This document shows, one piece after another, positions 28,747 to 39,389 of a stretch of 64,000 bases of DNA. The notes below the pieces were generated by a model. It saw only the letters and a program-made list of their open reading frames with translations. It was not told the origin of the DNA and made no database searches. Every line of letters begins with the position of its first letter. Position 1 is the first letter of the stretch. The position numbers and the translations under genes are program-made. This DNA comes from Verrucomicrobiota bacterium. Lineage in GTDB: Bacteria > Verrucomicrobiota > Verrucomicrobiia > Limisphaerales > J093. The DNA is taken from the NCBI GenBank assembly GCA_027493615.1, contig JAOSKK010000037.1, forward strand, positions 252,514 to 316,513, read 5' to 3'.

Positions 28747-31700
28747 ATGACCTCTGCGGTTGCCATTCCGTCGTCGAAGCCGGCAGTCCTCTGTCGCACC
28801 CCAAACCCCATTGACCGCCTCCTCGTCCCGGCCGACGGCATCCGCGATCGCCCGGCCCGCAGGACGCTTCACCGGGGACTCGCATCAACCGCCACCCTGC
28901 TCCTCCTTCTCGCCTCCGGCCGGGCCAGCGCCTCCCATGAACCGTGGGGAGAAGAGCGGGGGTGAAGCCCCGCACTCCATACGCGGCGCGATCGGCGGAG
29001 CCGTTCCGTTGCGCGCGAAGCGCCTGGAATGCGTCCAGGGCAACGGCGCTTTCAGGTTCATGGCCCCTGAGCAGATCCGAGAGAACCAGGTCACTTCCCT
29101 CATCTCCGATGTTCGTGATCGGCGGAGAATCCAAGACGGGAAGTCCCTCCACCGATTGCGAACATCGGGGATGGGGTTGAGGGAGGCGCTCCCTGAACCT
29201 GCGGTGCGGGCTTCCAGCCTGCACCCTCGCGGTTCGTGGTCCCGAGGCATCGACGCGGCGGCCAAGGTGGCGCTCCTCCTCCCAAGCCGTTCTACGACTA
29301 CTCCACCTTCGCACCCGGTAACCCACTCATCCTCCGAAGCAAGCTCACCGCCAGCGGCCCAAGGCGATTGGGAAGCCCGACCGGGGTACCGTTTCACACG
29401 ATTGCCGGTGCCCTCGTCAGGTCACCCCGGGTTCACGCGCCTGCCCTCCTCAGCCACGGAGATCGCGTTCACCAACGCGCTCGCTGACCAGCGCTCCCTC
29501 ACCAATCACATCCTCCTCAACGGCTCGGGTGTGGCCCTGGGCGATGTGGACGGTGACGGCCGCGTGGACGTCTATCTCGCCGGCCTCGACCAGGAGAATC
29601 GGCTCTTTCGCAATCTCGGCAACTGGCGCTTCACCAACGCCACCGCCGCCGCCGGCGTCGCCTGTCCGGGCGTTGACGCCACCGGTGCGGCGCTCGTGGA
29701 CGTGGACGGCGACGGCGATCTCGATCTGCTGGTCAACGCCATCGGCCACGGCACCCGCTGTTTCGTGAATGAAGGTCACGGTCGGTTCACGGATCGTACG
29801 GCCGCAGCGGGCACGGCTTCGTTGGCCGGCAGCATGTCCCTGGCCCTCGCCGATGTGGACGGCGATGGCGATCTCGACCTTTACGTCACCAACTACCGCA
29901 CCTACACGCTGCGCGACAGTTTCGGCATGCGACTCCGCATGAACCGCGTGGAGGGCCGCCTCGTGGTCACCAGGGTCAACGACCGCCCCGTCACCGAACC
30001 GGATCTCGTCGGCCGCTTCACCATCGATGCGGCGGGCACGCTGATCGAGAACGGCGAGGTCGACGCCTTCTTCCTCAACGACGGCCACGGCCGCTTCCGA
30101 CTCATTCCGTTCGACAGCGGCCAATTCCTCGAGGCCGACGGCCAACCGCTCACCGAACTGCCCTTCGACTGGAGCCTCTCCGCGATGTTCCGCGACGTGA
30201 ACGGCGATGGCCTGCCCGACCTCTACGCCTGCAGCGACATGGCCTCCGCCGACCGGTTCTGGCTCAACCTCGGCAACGGACGATTCCAGGCGGCGCCACC
30301 CGAAGCCCTCCGCAAGACAAGCTGGTTCTCCATGGGCCTCGATTTCGGCGACCTCAATCGCGACGGTTTCGATGACTTCTTCGTCACCGACATGGTCAGC
30401 CGCGAACACCTCCTCCGCCAGGTCCAGATCAGCAACCACAAGTTCGTCCCCACGCGTCCGGGAATGATCCGCGACCGGCCCCAAGCCCCCGCAACACCCT
30501 GTACCTCAACCTCGGGGATGGCGACTACGCCGAGTTGGCCTATGCCGCCGGCGTGTACGCCTCCGAATGGTCCTGGGCCCCCGTGTTCCTCGATGTCGAC
30601 CTCGACGGTTTCGAGGACATTCTCGTGGTGACCGGCTTCGAGCGCGACGTCCAGGACATCGATATCGCCAACCAACTGGAGGCCGCGCGTCAGAACCAGA
30701 AGCTCTCCGATGCCGAGGCCCTCGCCATGCGTCGCCTGTTTCCGCCGCTGCGCCAGGCCAACCTCCTGTTCCGCAACCGCGGCGACCTGACCTTCGAAGA
30801 AGTCGGCAGCGCCTGGGGCTTCGGCGACGTCGGCATCTCTCAAGGGCTCGCCCTGGCGGACCTGGACGGTGACGGCGACCTCGATGTCGTGGTGAACAAC
30901 CTGAACGAAGCCGCAGGGGTTTACCGGAACGAGTCCACCGCCCCGCGTGTTGCCGTCCGCCTCCGGGGACTGCCTCCGAACACACGCGGCATCGGCGCTC
31001 GCATCCGGCTGTTCGGCGGCGCCGTGCCCGAGCAAGGCCAGGAGATGATCGCCGGGGGCCGGTATCTGTCGTGCGACGATGCCCTGCGCGTGTTCGCGGC
31101 CGGCAGTCTGACCAATCGGATGCGCCTCGAGGTGCGGTGGCGCAGCGGCCGTCTGAGTGAGATCCGCGACGTCCAGGCCAACTGCCTATACGAGATCGAC
31201 GAGGCGGAGGCAGCCGTCGGGCCCGCGAAACCTCCCCTCACACCGTCCTCCCCGCTCTTCGTCGATGTCAGCGATCGCCTCCCCCATGTCCATGTCGAGA
31301 ACGACTTCGACGACTTTGCCCGCCAGCCTCTCCTGCCCCGCAAACTGAGCCAGGCCGGCCCCGCCGTGGCCTGGCACGATTTCAACGACGACGGCTGGCC
31401 GGACGTGGTCATTGGCACGGGCCGCGGAGGCGGGCTGGGCCTCTTCCAGAACGACGGCCAAGGCGGGTTCCTGCGCTTGACCAACGCCCTGACCCAGCGG
31501 GTCTCGCGTGACCTCACCGGGCTTGTCGTCACCCGCAACGCCGCCGGCCAACCGCTGGTCGTGGTCGGCTTCTCCAACTACGAAGGCCAACCGGGTGAAC
31601 CCGGATCCGTCATGCAACTGAACCTGGTCACCGGCGCCGTTGACGATGCCGTACCCCCTGCGGCCGACGAACCCGGCCCACTCGCGCTCGCGGACTACGA

Positions 31701-33063
31701 CGGCGACGGCGTGCTGGACCTGTTCGTGGGCGGCCGGGTCCACCCGGGGCGCTACCCCGAACCGGCTTCGTCCCGACTCTTCCGCGGCGGACCCGCGGGC
31801 TGGGAAGTCGACGAACGACAGGCGGCAATGTTCGAGAAGGTGGGTTTGGTGAACGGCGCAGCCTTCACCGACCTCGACCAGGACGGCTTCGTCGAACTGG
31901 TGCTCGCCTGCGATTGGGGCCCGCTGCGCCTGTTCCGCAATGACCAGGGCCGGTTCCGACCCTGGAACCCCGTGGTCCGCCGGTCCAACGCCCCGCCCAC
32001 CACCCTGGACCAGCTCACCGGCTGGTGGCAGGGCGTCGCTGCCGGAGACCTCGATGGAGATGGTCGCCCGGACCTGATTGCGTCCAACTGGGGGCGCAAC
32101 TCGAAGTACGCCACGCAACTCGGGCAGCCGTTGCGGCTCTACTTCGGGGACTTCAACCAGACCGGCGACGTGGACCTGCTCGAGGCCTACCAGGAACGCG
32201 CCGACGGCCCCGTCGTGCCCTGGCCGCACCTGGGCCGGGTCCGCGCCGCCCTTCCCTTCATCCAGGCGCGTTTCCAGACTTACCGCGCCTTCGGCAGCGC
32301 CAGCATCCCGGACATCCTCGGCGACCGCCTCCCCGCCGCAACCGAACTGACGGCCGTCCATCTCGACTCCACCCTGTTCCTGAACCGCGGCGATCATTTC
32401 GAAGCGCGGCCGTTGCCCTGGCTGGCGCAACTGGCCCCCGGCTTCGCGGTCGGCGTGGCGGATGCCGACGGCGACGGCCACGAGGACGTCTTCCTCAGCC
32501 AGAACTTCTTTGCCAACGAACCCGAGACCGACCGTTACGACGGCGGCCGCGGACTCTGGCTGCGGGGCGATGGCCGGGGCGGACTCACCCCCCTTCTGGC
32601 GACCGTCAGCGGAGTACGCGTCTATGGCGAGCAGCGCGGCGCGGCGCTGGGGGACTTCGACAGCGACGGACGCGTGGATCTGGTGGTCAGCCAGAACGGT
32701 GCCGCAACACGGCTCTTCCGGAACCAGGGAGCGCGACCCGGCTTGCGCGTCCGCTTGCGTGGTCCGGCCGGAAACCCGTTCGGCATCGGCGCCGCGGTGC
32801 GACTCGAGTTCGCGAGCAACGTGGGCCCGGTGCGAGAGCTGAGCGCGGGAACCGGATACCTCTCACAGCACAGCGACGTGCTCGTGCTGGGAACGCCGCA
32901 GGCGCCTTCGGGAATCGTGGTCCGCTGGCCGGGTGGAACCGTCACCCGCGCACCGGTCCCAGCAGGGGCGCAAGAGATCTGTGTCGGGATCGACGGCCGC
33001 GTGGACCCTCAAAGCTCACCCACCACCGGTGGGAGAGAACGTCCGTTGGGAATCGGCCAATGA
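28747..33063 (+). CDS. FG-GAP/VCBS repeat protein with ASPIC/UnbV end (N-terminus disrupted)
   Basis: Very large exported beta-propeller protein of the CRTAC1-like class. Clear coding starts near 29380 (VPSSGHPGFTRLPSSATEIA) and runs through many Ca-binding FG-GAP repeats of the type DVDGDGDLDLLVN. It ends in an ASPIC/UnbV-like segment with VRLRGPAGNPFGIGAAVRLE and VRWPGGTVTRAPVPAGAQ. One frame break lies in the C-run at 30486-30490. The true start is uncertain. An ATG at 28747 leads to a signal-like segment, STATLLLLLASGRASA, but in another frame, and about 300 bp of interspersed repeat (28935-29240) separates it from the mature region. Function unknown. Family members are found in sugar-degrading Verrucomicrobiota. 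Confidence 0.72.
28935..29240. repeat. Composite repeat in the 5' part of the FG-GAP gene
   Basis: A mosaic about 300 bp long. Its parts in order are: CCATGAACCGT at the left end; GCACTCCATACGC (28972-28984) with GCGAAGCGCCTGGAATGCG; GGTTCATGGCCCCTGAGCAG (29055-29074); AACCAGGTCACTTCCC; inverted arms around CCGATGTTCGTGATCGG (29106-29122) and CCGATTGCGAACATCGGGG (29152-29170); then GGTGCGGGCTTCCAGCCTGC (29203-29222). It closes with GCGGTTCGTGG, an imperfect complement of the left end. The same parts occur at 10.6, 23.4 and 24.3 kb. Confidence 0.75.
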
Positions 33064-33124
33064 CCCCTCGAAGCGTAGCTATCGGCGATGAGGCAGCGAC
33101 AGCGCAACGGACCTCACCATCCAT

Positions 33125-33208
33125 GCCATCCGCGCCATCCGCGAAATCCGCGGTCGAGTGTCGCAACGCCAACGAGGCACCGCGGATTTCGCGGATTTCG
33201 CGGATGGC
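33125..33208. repeat. Inverted repeat of CCATCCGCGAAATCCGCGG type
   Basis: Arms of 30 bp at 33125-33154 and 33179-33208 pair with two mismatches and are built of short CCGCGAAAT-type words. They lie between the FG-GAP gene and the convergent prepilin-like gene. Confidence 0.7.
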
Positions 33209-33273
33209 CGGCAGCCTGGAGTTCGGGGCGCCGGCAGACCGGGGCGAACCCCTCGCTCGAGCCGAACGGCTGT

Positions 33274-33293
33274 GGTGCGGGCTTCCAGCCTGC
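33274..33293. repeat. Hairpin repeat GGTGCGGGCTTCCAGCCTGC
   Basis: Copy of the dispersed 20-base core (others at 10609, 23532, 29203, 39370 and reversed at 50632). With the following ACC it can fold as a 10-bp stem with a 3-base loop. It lies just past the stop of the prepilin-like gene. Confidence 0.75.
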
Positions 33294-33300
33294 ACGCCAG

Positions 33301-34146
33301 CTACTGCTGGCCCGCGCGCTGGAGCGGATCCCAGTACCTCGAGTTGATCAAACCGCGGGCGTTGCCGGAGCCGGGATCCACGGGCGGATTCACCTTGGCA
33401 TCCTTGCGCACCTCGGCGTGGCCGTCGTTGAAGACCGCGATACCGGTGGTGCGGTGCCGTTCGATGTCAATCCCCTCGAAGGCCTGGCTGGTGCTCGCCG
33501 ACCGTGTCATGCAGGAGTTGGGCCACCAGAGGCTGCTGCTCCAGACCGGCTGACCGCTGCCGTAAGGCTGACCATCACCGACCACGATGTTGTCCACGGG
33601 ACTCACGACGGCCGTGCGCTTGAACCAGGGTACCGAGTCAAACCGCACACCGCCCACCGTCAGTGACCCGCCCGGATAGGGGTGGATGCCGAGGAAGAAC
33701 GCGTTCATCGCGTATCCCACCTGGTGACAGTCGAACTTCCATTCCCACGCGATCCCGTTGTCGCGCCGCTTGCCCTTGATGGCCGGGCAGCGGAACAGGT
33801 TCGAGCGGCCCTCGGCGTAGCCGACGATGGCCGTGCCCCACCAGTTGGTCAGCGAATAGGCCGCGTTGTCCGTGGTCAGCCCCAAGTTGCGGTGGGCCGG
33901 GAAGACCTCGCGGTTCTCGTCCGTATAGAACTGCATGAACAGCGCGATCTGCTTCAGGTTGTTCAGACACGCGATGCGCTGGCCCTTGGACTTGGCGAGG
34001 GCAAGAGCGGGCAGGAGCATGCCGGCGAGGATCGCAATGATGGCGATGACGACCAGCAGCTCGATGAGGGTGAACCCGGAGACCCGGGGCGAAGGGAACG
34101 GCCGCGCTGGCCTACCCGGCGTCGTTTGCGGCAGACAAGCATTCAT
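33301..34146 (-). CDS. Prepilin-like protein with N-terminal methylation motif (first copy)
   Basis: 281-residue protein of the verrucomicrobial pseudopilin-like class. The type IV prepilin motif is GFTLIELLVVIAIIAILAGM, processed before the Phe by prepilin peptidase. A hydrophobic helix is followed by LPALALAKSKGQRIACLNNL, and the C-terminal domain contains FNDGHAEVRKD, the DGH motif of the H-X9-DG group. Role unknown. Such proteins are present in many copies in these bacteria and may be surface or secretion-system pseudopilins. The ATG at 34146 is preferred to an upstream in-frame one at 34203 because of the short charged leader. The frame is intact. Confidence 0.9.
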   Translation of the reverse strand: MNACLPQTTPGRPARPFPSPRVSGFTLIELLVVIAIIAILAGMLLPALALAKSKGQRIACLNNLKQIALFMQFYTDENREVFPAHRNLGLTTDNAAYSLTNWWGTAIVGYAEGRSNLFRCPAIKGKRRDNGIAWEWKFDCHQVGYAMNAFFLGIHPYPGGSLTVGGVRFDSVPWFKRTAVVSPVDNIVVGDGQPYGSGQPVWSSSLWWPNSCMTRSASTSQAFEGIDIERHRTTGIAVFNDGHAEVRKDAKVNPPVDPGSGNARGLINSRYWDPLQRAGQQ

Positions 34147-34213
34147 GGAGTGTTGCGGTTCAAGGTAGGCACCATAAACCTGCCCGTCAACGATGCGAAT
34201 CATCGGGTCCGAA

Positions 34214-35665
34214 TCAAAGGCGGGCGGGGCAGGAAACCGCCCCCCTCAGTGCCGGGGAAGTTCCTTCCCCGCCCGTGGAGCCGATGTCCCCGGCCCAAGC
34301 GGCGGCGCCCGGCTCCTCGAGCGGGCTGCCAGTCACCAGCGCGAAGCCAGCGAGGGCATCCTCCCGCGCCGGTTGCCCAGACCCGACCCGGCTCCGGCGA
34401 CGTCCGGGCTGGGTCCGCCGCCCCACCAACCACCACGTGGCGGTCGGCCCGCGCCCTTTCACGTCGATCGCCCCCCGGTACTCGAACTCGTAGGCGTGTT
34501 CGAGGAGCCGACGGAAGGCATCCGTCACCTGGATCCGCCCTGACATCCCGTGCACCTGCATCCGACTCGCCATCGTGACCGGTTCGCCCCACAGATCGTA
34601 GGTCAGCTTGGATCGGCCAATCACGCCCGCCACCGCCGGGCCGCACGCGATCCCGATCCGCACCTGGTTGGGCAACGGCCCGTCCGGCGACCGGCGTGCA
34701 AAGTGGTCCAGGCAGGCCAGCGCCATTGCGGCCATCCGTTGGGCATGGTCCGGTTGGGCCACGGGCAACCCCGCCACGGCCAGGTACGCGTCACCCATGG
34801 TCTTGATCTTCTCCACCCCATGCGCCCGGGCGATCTCGTCCAGCTCACTGAAAAGGGTGTTCAACTCGGCCACCAGCGTCTCGGGAGCCACCGCCGCCGA
34901 GTGGGCGCTGAAGCCCACCAGATCCAGAAAGAGCACCGAAACTTCCTCGAACCGCTCGGCCACCGGTCCCGGCTGTTGCTTCAGCCGCTCGGCCACCGGC
35001 TCCGGCAGGATGTTCCGCAGCAACGCCTCGTTCCGCGCCCGTTCGTCCTCGGCCCGCAGGGCGTGAAGAAAGCTCATCCGGGCGCTCCGTTCGCTGCTGT
35101 AACTGGCCACCGATCCCAGCAAAAGCGCGGAGAGAAAGAAGAAGTGGTTGTTGAGGATCACCGGCGGTTCCACGCCGCCCTGGATGACCAGTTGGACATC
35201 GTAACCCACGACGACGGCCAGCGAGGTCGCCAGCGCCAGGGGAAAGGGCAGCCAGCGGAAGGCATGCGTCGCCATCAGCACCAGGATCAGCCCCACGTAG
35301 TAAAGCGCCTCCACCCCGCCAGACGTCAAGGCCAGCATCCCGATGATGCCCCCTCCCGTGGCCAGAATTGTCAGGGCCAGCAAGGCCGACCGCCAACGCC
35401 CAAACCCTGGCCGGCGCGTGGCCACCAGCACGCTCGTGATCCACGTACACACGGCGACCCGGATCCAGCCGATCTGGCGGGCCACCTCGGGCGCGATCGC
35501 CAGATCCAGCCAGGCAAACACGGCGTACAACGCCAGCGCCAGACCCAACGTCAGCCGGATGCGACCCAGCGACGCCTGATCGTCGTACCGGCGCCAGGCC
35601 CGCTCGGTCGCCTCGGTCCCGAACCGGAGGGTGAACGGACGAAGCCGCTCCTCCCGCAGGCACAT
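34214..35665 (-). CDS. Membrane class III adenylate/guanylate cyclase
   Basis: Predicted to make cAMP or cGMP. A hydrophobic N-terminal half with about six membrane helices (LTLGLALALYAVFAWLDLA to NNHFFFLSALLLGSVASYSS) is followed by the linker RNEALLRNILPEPVAERLKQ and a cyclase domain. Both metal-binding Asp residues are present (VLFLDLVGFSAHS and KIKTMGDAYLAVAG), as is the Asp of YDLWGE. The usual transition-state Asn is Thr in EPVTMASRM. The Arg five residues later is kept. The C-terminal 60 residues are low complexity. The start at 35665 (MCLREERLRPFTLRF) is a choice. The frame is open to an ATG at 35827. The substrate cannot be told. Confidence 0.85.
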   Translation of the reverse strand: MCLREERLRPFTLRFGTEATERAWRRYDDQASLGRIRLTLGLALALYAVFAWLDLAIAPEVARQIGWIRVAVCTWITSVLVATRRPGFGRWRSALLALTILATGGGIIGMLALTSGGVEALYYVGLILVLMATHAFRWLPFPLALATSLAVVVGYDVQLVIQGGVEPPVILNNHFFFLSALLLGSVASYSSERSARMSFLHALRAEDERARNEALLRNILPEPVAERLKQQPGPVAERFEEVSVLFLDLVGFSAHSAAVAPETLVAELNTLFSELDEIARAHGVEKIKTMGDAYLAVAGLPVAQPDHAQRMAAMALACLDHFARRSPDGPLPNQVRIGIACGPAVAGVIGRSKLTYDLWGEPVTMASRMQVHGMSGRIQVTDAFRRLLEHAYEFEYRGAIDVKGRGPTATWWLVGRRTQPGRRRSRVGSGQPAREDALAGFALVTGSPLEEPGAAAWAGDIGSTGGEGTSPALRGAVSCPARL

Positions 35666-35860
35666 GGGCCCCGGCGAACCGCCAGGCGTGGCCACCGGCC
35701 GCGAATCATCTCGCGATACCAGCAACGGGACAGCCAAGGGTCGGCTCAAGGTCACGCCCCGAGCATCAGGCCGACCCAACCCCTCCGTAAATGGTCCGAA
35801 AGGTGTACCCCTCGCCCGCCGGCCCAAGTCTTCATCCTCCGAACGAAACGGCGACCGTCA

Positions 35861-35930
35861 GTAGGCGCCGACGTAAGGAGGCGTAAGGGCGATGGCCCTG
35901 ACCCAAACGCCTCCTCACGTCGGCGCCTAC
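35861..35930. repeat. Palindromic repeat, GTAGGCGCCGACGT family
   Basis: A 70-bp element whose first and last 30 bases are imperfect complements: GTAGGCGCCGACGTAAGGAG at 35861 and TCACGTCGGCGCCTAC at its end. It lies just past the end of the fucosidase gene. Relatives are at 48315, 52585, 52652 and, as a half copy, 59290. Confidence 0.8.
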
Positions 35931-35961
35931 AGCGGGGATGAGGCACGCAGGCGACCCGGGC

Positions 35962-37453
35962 TCACTCCTGGACCGGTTCGAGATAGAGCCCGAACGCGGA
36001 CAGGGCGGGGCAGGCGGACGCCTGGGTGACGCGCAAGCGCACCCGCTCGGTCTGGACCGGTGTGCCTAACCGCAGCAGACGCCGGTTCCCCACGCTCGTC
36101 CCCCGGGCACACTCGACCCATTCCCCTTCCTGCCACCGATCGACCGCGAAGGCCTCGAGGCGCTGCCCCAGGGGCAGGTACTCGCGCAGTTCCACCACGT
36201 TGAACGTCACCGGTTGCCGGAATTGCAGCGTCACCGAAGGCGTCAGCACGTCGTCGGGCGTCGCCCAGTAGGTCTCCGCCTTCCCATCGAGCAAACCTGC
36301 CGGCCCAAAGGTCCGTCCCGCCCCCCGCACGTGGCTCGCCGTCAGCACCGCCCCCTGAGCAAGGTTCCGGGAAAACGTCGCGTCCAGGATGCGCCGTAAC
36401 TCCGCAGGGACCGGATGTCGTTGTCATGAATGCGGCCGCGCCGGTCGGGGGCAGGTTGAGGTTCAGGCAGCATCCGCGACCCACCGAGGCGTAGTAAATC
36501 TCCAACAACTGGGCGGGCGTCTTGACCTTCTCGTCCTCGCCCGGATGGTAGAACCACCCCGGCCGGATGCTGACATCGCACTCGCCCGGGAGCCAGGCCG
36601 TGCCCGGGCGTTCCCCGTGAGTCAGGCCGTCACTGCTGCCCCCCGGATAGCGGCCGGGCCGCGTCATGTCGAGCGTGGCCCAGCACGGGTCGCCGGCAAA
36701 CCCGCGCTCGTTGCCGATCCAACGGAAGTCGGGGCCGGCATCGCTGAACATGCAGGCGAAGGGCTGGAGTTCACGGACCAGCGCCCAGGTGTTCGGCCAG
36801 TCGTAATAGGTGCGATTGTCGATGCGTCGCCGCTCGCGCGCGCCGCCGTAGTAGCCGTCGCCCCCGTTGGCGCCATCGAACCAGACCGTGAACAGCTCGC
36901 CGTAGCCCGTCAGCAGTTCCCGCAACTGGTTCCGGTAATAGGTCAGGTACTCCGGCCGGGCGTAATCGCGATGGTTGCGGTCCCACGGCGACAGGTACAC
37001 GCCGAACTTGAGGCCGTGCCGACGACAGGCGTCACTGATCTCGCGGACCACGTCGCCCTGCCCGTTCTTCCAGGGCGAACGCTTCACCGAATGTTCGGTG
37101 TACCGGCTGGGCCAGAGGCAAAAACCGTCGTGGTGCTTGGCGGTCAGGATCAGCCCCGCCATCCCGGCGTCCCGGGCGGTCCGGACAATCTGGTCGGCAT
37201 CGAAATCCGTCGGGTTGAACACTCCGGGGCTCTCGTCGCCATACCCCCATTCCTTGTCCGTGAAGGTGTTCACGGTGAAATGGAGGAAGCCGTAGAACTC
37301 GAGGGCGTGCCAGCGCAACTGCCGCTCCGTCGGCACGGGACCGTACGGTGCCGGCGGCGCGTCGGCCTCGGCGCCGTTGAGGGAAATGCACCCGCTGAGC
37401 GTGGCGATCAGCCCGGCCCCGACGAGGCCGGCGAACAACAAGCGATTGGACAT
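35962..37453 (-). CDS. GH29 alpha-L-fucosidase lipoprotein (two frame breaks)
   Basis: Retaining alpha-L-fucosidase predicted at the cell envelope. A lipoprotein signal ends in LSGC (Cys22). The GH29 catalytic domain includes WHALEFYGFLHFTVNTFTDK, MAGLILTAKHHDGFCLWPSR and GELFTVWFDGANG, whose Asp193 is the expected nucleophile, followed by RGCCLNLNLPP. A C-terminal discoidin-like module (GPAGLLDGKAETYWATPDDV to VRLRVTQASACPALSAFGLY) follows. Two single-base losses, in the G-run 36447-36451 and at 36402-36403 on the plus strand, split the gene. Correcting both joins RIHDNDIRSLRELRRILDAT to VLTASHVRG and gives about 498 residues. Confidence 0.9.
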
Positions 37454-37493
37454 GCGGCGAGCCTACCCAGCCCCGCGCGCCGGTTCAACCTCT

Positions 37494-38399
37494 TCACTGG
37501 GTTGCCACGGTGGCGTTCTCCGCCATCCACCGCGCATCCACCCAGGCACCACCCGCCGCAAAGTTGAGGCTCAGGTTGCGGGCTCCCGTGAAATACACGG
37601 GCATGTTGCGCAAGCCCGCCCGGGTGTCGGGTTGGCCGGAGGAGGTGCTCACCCATTTCTTGATTTCCGAGTGGCCGTCGGCGAACGAGAACCCGCAGGC
37701 GCCGTTGTGGTAGTTGGCGGGAATGTCGATGATCCGGGCCGTCGATTCCGCCCACGCGCCCGTGTTCTGGTTGGCGAAGGCGGCGTCGTTGATGCTGTTC
37801 GGGTGCTCATCCACGAACACGTAGGTCTTGGTGGGCGAGACAATGTCCGAGGCCTTCCCGTAGATCCGCCAGCGCGTCTGGCTGCGGCCCGTGCCCGACC
37901 CGTCCAGCCAGTCGCCGAAGGCAAACACCTGGCTCATCGAGTTGCTGCGGATGCGCGGGGTCTGACGGCCTGCGATCATCACCACCGCCTTGTCGGCCGG
38001 GCAGCGGAAGATGTCCCGGCTCTGGCCCACGTAATTGAAGAGGGGACTGTTGGTGACGTAGCGGATGTTGGCCGCCTCGGCGTCCCAGCCACTGAGACCG
38101 CCTTGGATCCAGTTCACCCGGCGGTTGGGCAGGCCATCCAGACACCCCAGCAACAGGTCGTTGTAGTCGTCCGCGTACACCAGCCAGCCCAGCGTCAGTT
38201 GCTTGGTGTTGTTCATGCAGAAGATGCCCTGCGACTTGGCCTTGGCCTTGGCCAGGGCCGGCAGAAGCATGCCGGCGAGGATCGCAATGATGGCGATCAC
38301 CACCAGCAACTCGATCAAGGTGAAGCCGGCTCGCGTGGTTGCCGGACCGCGTTCGCGCAGGGTTCGGGTAGACATGTTCATAGGATTCATTCCCGGCAT
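37494..38399 (-). CDS. Prepilin-like protein with N-terminal methylation motif (second copy)
   Basis: 301-residue paralogue of the gene at 33301-34146. The leader MPGMNPMNMSTRTLRERGP is followed by GFTLIELLVVIAIIAILAGM and LPALAKAKAKSQGIFCMNNT. The globular part has a CPADK segment, FVDEHPNSINDAAF, and the DGH motif FADGHSEIKKW. Several in-frame Mets occur within the first nine residues, so the exact start (38399, 38390, 38381 or 38375) is open. Intact frame. It is divergent from the DUF1080 gene. The first 45 coding bases after the prepilin motif are nearly identical between the two copies. Confidence 0.9.
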   Translation of the reverse strand: MPGMNPMNMSTRTLRERGPATTRAGFTLIELLVVIAIIAILAGMLLPALAKAKAKSQGIFCMNNTKQLTLGWLVYADDYNDLLLGCLDGLPNRRVNWIQGGLSGWDAEAANIRYVTNSPLFNYVGQSRDIFRCPADKAVVMIAGRQTPRIRSNSMSQVFAFGDWLDGSGTGRSQTRWRIYGKASDIVSPTKTYVFVDEHPNSINDAAFANQNTGAWAESTARIIDIPANYHNGACGFSFADGHSEIKKWVSTSSGQPDTRAGLRNMPVYFTGARNLSLNFAAGGAWVDARWMAENATVATQ

Positions 38400-38511
38400 C
38401 GCGGGTGAGCCACCGACCCGGGGGACAACGACGACTCTATCCCCCCGGCCGGCGCTGACAAGTGTGCTTGCGACCGCGCACCCCTTCCCTTACCAAGGAC
38501 CCGTGACACCT

Positions 38512-39302
38512 ATGAATCGCACGCCCCACTTCCCCGCCCTCCTCCTCGCCCTCGGCCTTGGCGCCACCCCGCTCACCGCCGCCGACCTCGTCTATGCCCG
38601 CGACGGCTCGGGCACCTTCGGGTACAAGGACACCCCCAAACTCCCGTGGTGCGAGTGGCTGGTGCACGACCCGGACCGCCCCGCCCCCCACGTCTGGATC
38701 CCGGCCCCGCCCAGCCACCCGCCCCCGCCCCCGCCGATGCCACCGTGCTCTTCGACGGGCGCAACCTCGACGCCTTCCAGGCCAACCGCTGGTCGGTCGA
38801 ACGCGGCGAACTTGTCTCCGGCGCCGGCAACCTCGCTTCCAAGGCCGTTTTCGGCGACTGCCAGATCCACCTGGAATGGCTCGCACCACTCGGCTTCAAG
38901 GGACCGTGGTACGACCAGGGCAACAACGGCGTCCTCCTCATGGGCTTGTACGAAATCCAGATCTTCGACTCCTACAATGAGCGGCTCTACCCGGACGGCC
39001 AGGCCGCCGCCATCTACGGCCAGACCCCGCCCCGCGTGAATGTCACCCGCCCGCCCGGCCAGTGGCAGACCTTCGACATCGTTTTCACCGCCCCGGTCTT
39101 TGCCGACGGCCAGCTCAAGCGCCCCGCCCGCGTCACCATGTTCCACAACGGCGTGCTGGTGCACCTCGAGGAACCCATCCACGGCGAGACCGGCCACCGG
39201 ATCGTGCCCGCCTACAAACAAACCGTCAGCCAGGGCCCGCTGGTCCTCAGCGGACACGGATGCCCGGTGCGGTTCCGCAATATCTGGGTCCGCCCGCTCT
39301 GA
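38512..39302 (+). CDS. DUF1080 protein, predicted 3-keto-glycoside hydrolase (one frame break)
   Basis: Exported jelly-roll protein of about 263 residues. A signal peptide (MNRTPHFPALLLALGLGATP) is followed by a Pro-rich linker and the DUF1080 domain: TVLFDGRNLDAFQANRWSVE, HLEWLAPLGFKGPWYDQGNN, GLYEIQIFDSYN, PGQWQTFDIVFTAPVF and RFRNIWVRPL. The family is annotated as 3-keto-disaccharide hydrolase and cleaves sugars first oxidised by Gfo/Idh/MocA enzymes. The frame breaks within the C-runs at about 38711-38735, in the linker, leaving the catalytic domain intact. The ATG at 38512 lies directly before the signal peptide. Confidence 0.85.
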
Positions 39303-39369
39303 TCGCGCCGTGGGCGCGGCCGGCGACTTCTGTGCCCCGTCTCCCGCGAGCGGCGGGCCTCGAACCTGT

Positions 39370-39389
39370 GGTGCGGGCTTCCAGCCTGC
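39370..39389. repeat. Hairpin repeat GGTGCGGGCTTCCAGCCTGC
   Basis: Another copy of the dispersed 20-base hairpin core, preceded by GAACCTGT and followed by ACC, 68 bases after the DUF1080 gene and before the convergent toxin gene. Confidence 0.75.
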
